Shown here in pieces: positions 57,748-64,000 of a stretch of DNA of 64,000 nucleotides. Origin of the DNA: Legionella gratiana (GTDB taxonomy: Bacteria; Pseudomonadota; Gammaproteobacteria; Legionellales; Legionellaceae); NCBI RefSeq assembly GCF_001467695.1, contig NZ_LNYE01000020.1, positions 398,681 through 462,680 of the forward strand, read 5' to 3'. Position numbers and translations under genes: made by a program. The notes beneath the pieces were generated by a model. It worked only from the letters and a program-made list of their open reading frames with translations, had not been told where the DNA came from and did no database searches. How positions within the stretch are numbered: the first letter of the stretch is position 1; every line of letters begins with the position of its first letter.

Positions 57748-58551
57748 TCATTCGTTCTCAATTTGATTTACAAGTCCCTTCATCATAGACTGTAAATATA
57801 AACTCATCTCAGCAGCTCGATCGGTAAAAAGCCAATTAATTCCTCGATTCAACTCTCTGTATAAGCTGTACTTAGAATCGACCATACCAACGCCAACAAT
57901 TTTCTGGGCAGCCCTTAATTGATTGATTACTTTCTTGTGCATCAACAGGTAATGACCTAATACGCCCCCATAATTCTCATTAATGCATAAATTACAAAAT
58001 TCTTGTACATTATTATGTATTGCTACCAGCAACAGTGATTCTTTGGGAAATTGCGTCAATGAAGAAAAAATTGCTGAATTTAAAGTTAGCAAATGGTAGT
58101 CCTCTCCAGCGGATAACTCTCGTAACTGATTTGCTAAGATCGCTGCATCCCGAAGAGGTGTTTTTAATTCAATAAATAAATGCATGCTCTTGCCATATGC
58201 AGCAATTACTTCTTCAAGTGTGGGGATCTTAGGAGCAAGCGCGTGCAATTCATTAAAGCTCATTTTGGCGATTTCTTGATTATGTCCCCATAGACGCTTC
58301 AACGTAGCATCATGATTAATCACTAATACGTGATCAGCTGTACTGTGTACATCAAATTCGATCCCCCAACATCCCAATTCCTTGGCTAGGTCAAAAGCTG
58401 GAATCGTATTTTCAATAATTCCTTGGGAATGATTATGAGCGCCTCTATGTGCGATTAAACGAACCGAGTGCATCAATTCCTGAGAGGGCTTATTTCTAGG
58501 AATAAACGAAAAATAGCCATCTATAGTTTTTCCTAATAAATTAAGTAACAC
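57748..58551 (-). CDS. Glycerophosphodiester phosphodiesterase
   Basis: GDPD-family enzyme of 267 residues, hydrolysing glycerophosphodiesters to glycerol-3-phosphate and an alcohol. Catalytic motifs are in order: AHRGAHNHSQG with IENTIPAF (His34-Arg and Glu-Asn), GIEFDVHSTADHVLVINHDATL (Glu, Asp and second His), and IELKTP. The first 26 residues before AHRG are a slightly hydrophobic extension (MLLNLLGKTIDGYFSF), not a clear signal peptide. The start is a GTG at 58551 with AGGA eight bases upstream. It is divergent from tsaC. Cytoplasmic, unless the N-terminal extension directs it to the membrane. Confidence 0.88.
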   Translation of the reverse strand: MLLNLLGKTIDGYFSFIPRNKPSQELMHSVRLIAHRGAHNHSQGIIENTIPAFDLAKELGCWGIEFDVHSTADHVLVINHDATLKRLWGHNQEIAKMSFNELHALAPKIPTLEEVIAAYGKSMHLFIELKTPLRDAAILANQLRELSAGEDYHLLTLNSAIFSSLTQFPKESLLLVAIHNNVQEFCNLCINENYGGVLGHYLLMHKKVINQLRAAQKIVGVGMVDSKYSLYRELNRGINWLFTDRAAEMSLYLQSMMKGLVNQIENE

Positions 58552-58670
58552 GACAAGATTCCTAAAATAACTTATTATTAATTCTATGCAGGTACCCTTG
58601 AAAAGGCAAAAATAGCTGCTTTCTCCTGCAAATTGTGTGAAAATAGCAAATTTTTAATCCACCTTTATAT

Positions 58671-59636
58671 ATGCCTTTAATCACTACCAATATCGATCGA
58701 GCGATTCACGATTTGCAACAAGGAAAACCTGTTGCTATACCTACAGAAACTGTCTATGGCTTAGCGGCTCCTATCAATAATGAGCGAGCAATTAAAGCGG
58801 TTTTTGCAATAAAAAACAGACCCTTAAATCACCCTTTAATTATACATGTAGCTCAAAATTGGGATCTTAATCGACTGGTCGAAGACATCCCTCCTTATGC
58901 ACAACAATTAATTAAAAAATTCTGGCCAGGTCCTTTAACCCTTGTCTTTCATTGCAAATCGAATCAAATTACTCCTTTAATTACTGGTGGTCAAACAACT
59001 GTAGCAATCAGATGTCCCGCTCATCCCATTGCTCAGGAGTTATTAACCAAGCTGGGCATTCCACTTGTTGCCCCCTCGGCAAATCCATTCGGGAAAGTAA
59101 GCCCTACTACAGCAGAGCATGTAAGAGAATCATTTCCTAATCAAGAATTAACCATATTAGATGGTGGTCGATGCACTGTAGGGATAGAATCAACCATCAT
59201 CGATGCAACGGATGCCAAGAATTATCAAATTTTACGACATGGAATGATTGATGAAAAAGCAATAGCAGAAATAATTGCTCTTCCCCCTTTGCACGGTGAA
59301 AATAGTTTACGTGTCCCTGGAAAACTAGACAGTCATTATCAACCGCAAAAAAGGATGTATTATTTTGACAGCTATGAAGCCTTAGCTCATTTTTGTCAAA
59401 AAAACGTAGATAACATTTACGCCATAGCAAGCAAACAACCAATAGGTATTAGTAAAGGGCATTTTCATTTGCTTGAAGACAATCCTGAAAAAGTAGCTTT
59501 TGATTTGTACTACCAATTAAGAAAGGCGGATGCTTCTAATGCAGATGTCATTGTCATTGAACTTCCTCCAGCAACAGGGGCATGGCAAGGAGTAAGAGAG
59601 CGTATACTTAAAGCGGGTACTCCTTACACCTATTGA
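58671..59636 (+). CDS. Threonylcarbamoyl-AMP synthase, Sua5 type
   Basis: Enzyme of 321 residues forming threonylcarbamoyl-AMP from threonine, bicarbonate and ATP, the first step of t6A37 tRNA modification. The YrdC-like domain has KPVAIPTETVYGLAAP, NRPLNHPLIIHV, WPGPLTLVF, VAIRCPAHPIA and VAPSANPFGKVSPTTAEHV; residues 210-321 add the Sua5-type C-terminal domain (SLRVPGKLDSHYQPQK), absent from the shorter TsaC. No clear ribosome site is seen before the ATG. The stop nearly abuts that of the convergent secreted protein gene. An additional short TsaC elsewhere in the genome cannot be excluded. Confidence 0.9.
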   Translation: MPLITTNIDRAIHDLQQGKPVAIPTETVYGLAAPINNERAIKAVFAIKNRPLNHPLIIHVAQNWDLNRLVEDIPPYAQQLIKKFWPGPLTLVFHCKSNQITPLITGGQTTVAIRCPAHPIAQELLTKLGIPLVAPSANPFGKVSPTTAEHVRESFPNQELTILDGGRCTVGIESTIIDATDAKNYQILRHGMIDEKAIAEIIALPPLHGENSLRVPGKLDSHYQPQKRMYYFDSYEALAHFCQKNVDNIYAIASKQPIGISKGHFHLLEDNPEKVAFDLYYQLRKADASNADVIVIELPPATGAWQGVRERILKAGTPYTY

Positions 59637-59641
59637 TGTTT

Positions 59642-60076
59642 TTAATTAATTATGGTTGGTGTACCGATAAACGTTCCTTTACATTTAGGAGTACTCCATA
59701 CCACCCAAGTTTTACCTTGATCAAGCTCACTTAAAGTTTGTTGATACATCTTTATAGGTGTAGACCACTCTCCATTTGAGTCTTTTCCGCTAATTGTCGC
59801 GTTAACTACATTAAATAATAATCCGTCTTTTTTGGTACTGTTATAACTATTATATTTTACCCGTAATCCATTTAAAGTCTTTATCCCTTCTTTACTCAAG
59901 ACTTGATCGACTGTAGTAACCATGACGGTTGGTGTATGCTTAAGACAATATTGTAATGTAACATCTTCTGATCTGGGCGTAATATTATCAAATACCGCCG
60001 TCCAGATTACGGATTTGGACGCACTTGCAATAGAGCTACAAAATAAAAAACTTGCCACAATAAATATTTTCTTCAT
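59642..60076 (-). CDS. Small secreted protein of unknown function
   Basis: Protein of 144 residues. The ATG at 60076 gives a good Sec signal peptide (MKKIFIVASFLFCSSIASA, cleavage after ASA); an in-frame ATG nine residues earlier would spoil it. The mature part contains two cysteines, in LQYCLKHTP and TPKCKGTF, which could form a disulfide, and beta-strand-like segments (SVIWTAVFDNITP, WVVWSTPKC). No family recognised. It is convergent to tsaC with a 5-base gap. A half copy of the dispersed repeat lies just upstream. Confidence 0.65.
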   Translation of the reverse strand: MKKIFIVASFLFCSSIASASKSVIWTAVFDNITPRSEDVTLQYCLKHTPTVMVTTVDQVLSKEGIKTLNGLRVKYNSYNSTKKDGLLFNVVNATISGKDSNGEWSTPIKMYQQTLSELDQGKTWVVWSTPKCKGTFIGTPTIIN

Positions 60077-60107
60077 CGTTAATGATCCCATTTGAAAATG
60101 CATTTCT

Positions 60108-60129
60108 ATGCCTTTTATGTCGAACTCAT
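60108..60129. repeat. Half copy F of dispersed repeat
   Basis: atgccttttatgtcgaact (60108 onward) is the reverse complement of the left arm and gagtt leader seen at 836-856, so the copy is inverted relative to copies A and C. The other arm is only partly retained (aaatgcat at 60097). Confidence 0.7.
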
Positions 60130-60321
60130 TTTATTTATCACATCATTGTGATGCAAAAGCAAGTTTGATTTGCTTGAGTACAACGCATTCCTATTCTAAA
60201 GAATCGATTTTATATGGAATAAATAAGTATCTTATAAATCGAGATAATACAGCAATCAAGCAAAAGATACTCGTTATCCTATTGACAGCGCTATAAAATA
60301 TGAGTACTTTAGCCCCAGAAT

Positions 60322-60408
60322 GCCGAGGTGGTGAAATTGGTAGACACGCTAGCTTCAGGTGCTAGTGGGGGTAACTCCGTGGAGGTTCGAGTCCTCTTCT
60401 CGGCACCA
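60322..60408 (+). tRNA. tRNA-Leu (anticodon CAG)
   Basis: The sequence folds as a class II tRNA. Acceptor stem gccgagg pairs with tctcggc (one G-T), the D-stem is gtg...cac, the anticodon stem ctagc/gctag encloses ttcaggt with anticodon CAG, a long variable arm (gtgggggtaactccgt) follows, and the T arm reads ggagg-ttcgagt-cctct. The encoded 3' CCA ends at 60408. It closely resembles E. coli tRNA-Leu(CAG). No integrase or attachment-site repeat is visible next to it. Confidence 0.95.
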
Positions 60409-60506
60409 TTGCGGGATTTTAAAGCAATAACTAGTTCGAAGATAGCTCTTTGGGTTTTCAGAAGGCTATGGCGTAAACGAAGTGCATTTTAAGGTTATGC
60501 TCGCTG

Positions 60507-61799
60507 CTAAGGTTTAAATCCTGCTTCAGTAAACTCTCTTGCTTGTAGTTTTATTGCCAACTCTTCATCAGTTAATTCACTTTCGTCTTTAGAAGCATTT
60601 ATTTCCGCATTTTCCATGATTGTTTTTCTATTTTTTATAAGCTCAGTTATTTCTTTTTTGTAATTATCAAATATCTCTTTAGGTAGCTCTTTTTTCTGTT
60701 CACTAATTGTTGCTTCAAGTGCTTGTTGTTCTTGTTCTGTTAAATGTTCGGTTTTAGGGTCCTTTTCGACAACGCGATGTTTAGCTACTTGAAGAGCTTC
60801 TGGATATTCAGGTGGATTGAGAAGATTAATAATCACTAGTTCCTCTTCTTCATTTAAGTGGGGTTTATACTCAGGTTCAGCACGAAACCATTGCTCATAG
60901 ATAGGTTCTCTTACCTGTAATGTAGGGATATATTCACTAACAAAATTTGCGGTTTCTTCAGTTAAACGGTCACCCAATAGGGGCACTGCGAGATCCTTAG
61001 GTAGTACAGTTAAAGCCTTAATATAAAAGTTTATTTGTTCCGCGGAAGTGGTTAGTATAAGGAACTCGTGTTTTAAATCATTTTCTTCAGTGACTTTAGC
61101 TGTAGTTTGAACATGTTTTTTTAGTAAGCCAAAACCATGAGAATTGATATCATTGTCATTACCAAGTAAGGGTAATAATGATGTAAGTTGAGTATCATTT
61201 TCCTGTTCCACGTCAACGATTTCTTCTGTATTATTGCTTCTTTCCCAATGTCCGCCTACTTTTGCCCCATCAATCCCTCCTTGGTGATACATTTGGATTG
61301 TAGCAATTGGATTAGGGGCATGTGAAATTTCACCTCTATCATTTTTGACGTATTGAATACTGAAACCTAAATGTTTCCCTACATAACCAAATACTTCATC
61401 TGGTGATAAACTTTCATACCGAGCGGTATGAGCGTTAATTTCTGTCATATTACTAATATGTTGCTCGATAGGTAGTTCATTAGCACCAGCAACCATTTTC
61501 ACAAATTCATCACCAGGCATTTTATCTTTCATAAACTCACGTAGTACAGGCCCCATAATGATCTGTGTATCAAATTCATTATATTTTTCCAATACATCTG
61601 CAAACTTACTCCAGGTAAAGGTATCAGGAGGAAAACCATAAAAAGTAGCAAATTTATTTTTTAAAAGTTCATAATCAACATTGTGTCCATTGTCATAAGG
61701 AGCGATGGTTTTAAACTTTATTATTTCATTTTTTAATTCTGGGGTTATCGCATGTAATGGGCAATTGTTTAATACAGGGGAAAGTTTGGGATAAGGCAT
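60507..61799 (-). CDS. OTU/papain-like cysteine protease candidate with MIU-like tail
   Basis: Effector candidate of 430 residues. The N terminus has a putative nucleophile, Cys13 in LNNCPLHAI, and a later His184 in VGGHWERSN; this Cys-to-His order and the GGHW context fit OTU-like or other papain-fold deubiquitinases, several of which (Lot proteins) are Legionella effectors. The last 25 residues, ELTDEELAIKLQARE (408-422), match the MIU ubiquitin-binding helix (D-E-E-L-A-x-x-L-Q-x-x-E). A charged helical region of about 320-400 precedes it. Strong GGAGG six bases before the ATG. The protease fold is inferred from motifs. A small coiled-coil gene lies upstream on the same strand. Confidence 0.65.
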   Translation of the reverse strand: MPYPKLSPVLNNCPLHAITPELKNEIIKFKTIAPYDNGHNVDYELLKNKFATFYGFPPDTFTWSKFADVLEKYNEFDTQIIMGPVLREFMKDKMPGDEFVKMVAGANELPIEQHISNMTEINAHTARYESLSPDEVFGYVGKHLGFSIQYVKNDRGEISHAPNPIATIQMYHQGGIDGAKVGGHWERSNNTEEIVDVEQENDTQLTSLLPLLGNDNDINSHGFGLLKKHVQTTAKVTEENDLKHEFLILTTSAEQINFYIKALTVLPKDLAVPLLGDRLTEETANFVSEYIPTLQVREPIYEQWFRAEPEYKPHLNEEEELVIINLLNPPEYPEALQVAKHRVVEKDPKTEHLTEQEQQALEATISEQKKELPKEIFDNYKKEITELIKNRKTIMENAEINASKDESELTDEELAIKLQAREFTEAGFKP

Positions 61800-61947
61800 T
61801 TTTTTCCTCCAAATTAATTTAATTATAGAAGAAAATAGTTGATTTTTTTCTAGGAGCTGTTGGCAATTGGTTTCTACTGTCCAAGTGTAGGGCTTTATAT
61901 TTGAGGGATCTATTCAAAATCTTAAGTGACTAAAACTTTGGTTCTTA

Positions 61948-62205
61948 TCACTTATTCGACTTAGCTAAATTATTCTCTGCTTGCGCTATATTTTTTAAAA
62001 TTTTCTGAATTTTTTCTTCCAGTGTACACTCAGAGTCACTTTTTAAGAGCTCTTGGTTTTGTGTTCTATTATTGCTTATGTCATGTTTTAAATGAGTTAT
62101 TTTATTATTTAGGAATGTGTTAAGTTTTTCTTTAATTTTTTCTATTTGGATTTTTTTGTTCGCTCCCTCTAATGCAGATCCATTAACATTTTTTACAGCA
62201 GACAT
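61948..62205 (-). CDS. Small coiled-coil protein
   Basis: Protein of 85 residues, predicted almost wholly helical with heptad-like Leu/Ile spacing (IQIEKIKEKLNTFLNNKI, LEEKIQKILKNIAQAENNL). No known family. No signal peptide. The ribosome site is weak (tagtgaacg), and base composition is consistent with coding. It is 148 bases upstream of the OTU-like gene on the same strand, with no strong terminator between, so co-expression or a chaperone-type role is possible but unproven. Confidence 0.5.
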   Translation of the reverse strand: MSAVKNVNGSALEGANKKIQIEKIKEKLNTFLNNKITHLKHDISNNRTQNQELLKSDSECTLEEKIQKILKNIAQAENNLAKSNK

Positions 62206-62439
62206 CGTTCACTACCAAAATCAAGTGCTTATAATTAAAGTATATGTGTTCAACATTAAAGCACAATGATATTTTAATTCCAATTACACATGAGGTATTC
62301 TTTGTTGTTATGACAAGAGTTGCTTAATTTGTTCAATTAAGTAGCTCATATAAAGGAAGGATCATTGCTAAAGTGATACTCTAATAATATTTATTTGTCC
62401 TATAATTTAATTACGAAGCATTATAAGAGATTTCTCGTG

Positions 62440-63180
62440 AAAAAGAGTTTCATACTTATAATTTGTATTATTATCCTGCCATTTAATCTTTATGGAAGAA
62501 CATTAAAAATAGGGATTTCACACTTTGATCCTCCTTTTGTTATTCAATTAAGTCATGAATATTTCTCTGGCTTTGATATTAATATGGCTCAATACATATG
62601 TAAGAAATTAGATTATGAGTATACGTTTGTTTCTATGGACTGGAATGAACTCATTGATGCAGTAGCTAAAAACGATGTTGATATAGCGGTAAGCGGCTTC
62701 ACTATTCCTCAACAAGGATATTCTTCACAGGTTACATATTCTTTACCCTATCTAATTACAAAAATCCATATAATAGGATTAGACGATCATACCAAAAAGC
62801 CTCTTAATTTTGAATTGCTACATAATACAAATATCGGAATTACCGACAAAGATTATTTGGAGCAATTTAAAAAATTAAATCTTATAAACACCAAATTTGT
62901 TCTTTTCGATCAAGATGATGACTTAATTAATGCTTTAAGGGCAGGAAAAATAAAGTTTGCATTAATCGATTCGTATTCTGCAAGTTATTGGGATATTAAC
63001 TCATCGGATACAATTAAGGATTTTGGGCCCATTCATGCCATTGAATACTTTACTGTTATTGCTATTAACTCCAAGGATTCTGCTCTGCAAAAAGAAATTA
63101 ACGAAGCATTAATTGATTATCTGAATAGTCAGGAGTTTATGACTAATTACAAAGAAAATTTGGTTCATTTTCAAAAGTAA
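62440..63180 (+). CDS. Periplasmic amino-acid-type solute-binding protein
   Basis: Bacterial extracellular solute-binding protein, family 3 (SBP_bac_3), 246 residues, capturing small polar solutes. I start at the GTG at 62440, which gives the signal peptide MKKSFILIICIIILPFNLYG; a TTG 45 bases earlier is open. The mature part has LKIGISHFDPPFVI, FSGFDINMAQYICKKL, VDIAVSGFTIPQQG, and ALRAGKIKFALIDSYSA, the two-lobed fold hallmarks. No permease or ATPase gene is adjacent; many such orphan proteins work with transporters elsewhere or as receptors. Confidence 0.85.
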   Translation, partial: KKSFILIICIIILPFNLYGRTLKIGISHFDPPFVIQLSHEYFSGFDINMAQYICKKLDYEYTFVSMDWNELIDAVAKNDVDIAVSGFTIPQQGYSSQVTYSLPYLITKIHIIGLDDHTKKPLNFELLHNTNIGITDKDYLEQFKKLNLINTKFVLFDQDDDLINALRAGKIKFALIDSYSASYWDINSSDTIKDFGPIHAIEYFTVIAINSKDSALQKEINEALIDYLNSQEFMTNYKENLVHFQK

Positions 63181-63205
63181 CTAGCTGCTCTTGACACGAC
63201 TTCTA

Positions 63206-64000
63206 TTAAACGCTGATATCAATTCCCCCTGTAATCCCGTATTGGGCTTTCACTTGAGTTCCATAAAAGTTTTGTTCTATTGGGATATTAACGCCAAGAT
63301 AACCGGAATAATTGGTATGTATATTGACTCTCATACCCAACAATAGATTAATAAAGTTTCCACCACTATTGGGATCAGGCACTCCTGCGATATTATCCTT
63401 TACAGCATATTCACCATTGAGCTCTAGAATGCCATCAAAATCCAATTTAGCTTGTTCACTCCTATAAAGCTCTAAAACAGTTGCAACATTATAGTCATAT
63501 ATTGAACCTAAAGTCGTATGCTGTTCGCCTTCAATGCCTTGAGTATAAATTAAATTTGCACCTAACGAAAATTTGCTAAATTGTCTCGAAATAATAATTC
63601 CAGCAAATGGAGTCCAAGCGCCACTCCCGGGTTGATCAGAGGCAGCAAATAAAGTCCCCGTATTATCTCTAGCTGTTGTCTTGCCTGTTGGGGCATTTAT
63701 ACCAGAAATGAAACTCAGTGAGACAGGGTATTTATCTTCATTAAGTACTCGCGATAAAGCAAAGATATTTGTATCACCTAACCCATAGGCACTACCTAAA
63801 TTAATAACGCTTTCAACTTTTGTTGTTTCATTAAAGTGAGCAGCAGCAAAGGATATATTATCAACATATGGAAGACTTACACCAATGGTTAAATTATCCC
63901 CAAGCCCATAAGAAAGCAACAAATATCCATATAAATTGGCACTTAGATTTTCAGCTAAGGGATGTTGCAATAGCACTGTATCCGAAAAGGTGAGATTGGA
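63206..64000 (-). CDS. Outer membrane beta-barrel protein, N-terminal part missing
   Basis: C-terminal 264 residues of a longer protein: the frame stays open through the right edge of the window (SNLTFSDT precedes the apparent GTG start), so the true start lies outside. The sequence shows alternating hydrophobic/polar strands rich in Gly, Tyr and Asn (LYGYLLLSYGLGDNLTIGVS, SLPYVDNISF, GVNIPIEQNFYG), typical of transmembrane beta barrels of the MetA-phenol-degradation/transporter type. It ends QYGITGGIDISV rather than in an aromatic, so the C-terminal strand is atypical. Substrate unknown. Confidence 0.75.
   Translation of the reverse strand, partial: SNLTFSDTVLLQHPLAENLSANLYGYLLLSYGLGDNLTIGVSLPYVDNISFAAAHFNETTKVESVINLGSAYGLGDTNIFALSRVLNEDKYPVSLSFISGINAPTGKTTARDNTGTLFAASDQPGSGAWTPFAGIIISRQFSKFSLGANLIYTQGIEGEQHTTLGSIYDYNVATVLELYRSEQAKLDFDGILELNGEYAVKDNIAGVPDPNSGGNFINLLLGMRVNIHTNYSGYLGVNIPIEQNFYGTQVKAQYGITGGIDISV

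Noticed and set aside
60108..60296. 62-codon open frame before tRNA-Leu
   Set aside because: Begins inside a half copy of the dispersed repeat and lacks a ribosome site and recognisable protein features.
60322..60408. tRNA-Leu as a mobile-element attachment site
   Set aside because: No integrase, and no repeat of the tRNA 3' end noticed in the following sequence.

Overview
The window is AT-rich and looks like a Legionella chromosome or that of a close relative (Legionellaceae, gammaproteobacteria). The evidence is combined: an F1-ATPase gene tail, parC, rapA, psd and a PmtA-type methyltransferase typical of the group; a helCBA-type metal efflux operon; and many very large unrecognised proteins interspersed with housekeeping genes. 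Several of those have eukaryote-like or host-directed features (nuclear-localisation-like clusters, deubiquitinase-like active sites, tandem membrane segments with coiled coils), as expected for Dot/Icm-secreted effectors. No species can be assigned from sequence alone.

Layout. 1-0.83 kb: end of the atp operon (atpD, atpC). 1.1-7.9 kb: a metal-efflux operon (outer membrane channel, adaptor, HME-RND pump) followed by a Xre/MbcA-RES toxin-antitoxin pair; the segment is bracketed by two near-identical copies of the left arm of a dispersed palindromic repeat. 8-10.2 kb: a CHASE3-like/PAS/GAF/GGDEF diguanylate cyclase. 10.5-12.8 kb: parC, with two DnaA-box-like sequences upstream. 13-20.9 kb: a geranylgeranyl-reductase-type flavoprotein and a complete tripartite HAE1-RND drug efflux operon. 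21-29.8 kb: three very large proteins of unknown function, one with kinase-like motifs, interrupted by a DUF2520 dehydrogenase. 29.9-35.9 kb: psd, a minus-strand LysR/epimerase/cyclodeaminase operon, a PmtA-like methyltransferase and an AspA/AstE-type zinc hydrolase.

36-43.6 kb holds the most unusual operon: reverse transcriptase, then a cyclic-nucleotide-binding/CPBP membrane protein, then a polytopic membrane protein, all on the minus strand with overlapping or near-overlapping reading frames. A lipoprotein with two 2H-phosphoesterase-like motifs lies downstream and a catalytically degenerate GGDEF-EAL protein nearby. 44-50.4 kb: a 1371-residue protein that appears to combine an HtrA/Deg serine protease with a second, CE-clan-like cysteine protease centre, followed by a DUF2608 HAD protein and an unknown helical protein.

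50.6-64 kb: a His/Cys-rich small protein, a YbaK-type deacylase, a Rieske protein, rapA, a hydrophobic protein and a LegC2/LegC7-like coiled-coil membrane protein, GDPD, TsaC/Sua5, a secreted protein, tRNA-Leu(CAG), an OTU-like cysteine protease candidate with a C-terminal ubiquitin-binding (MIU-like) helix, a solute-binding protein and a partial outer-membrane barrel protein. I see no CRISPR array, transposase or recognisable prophage genes.
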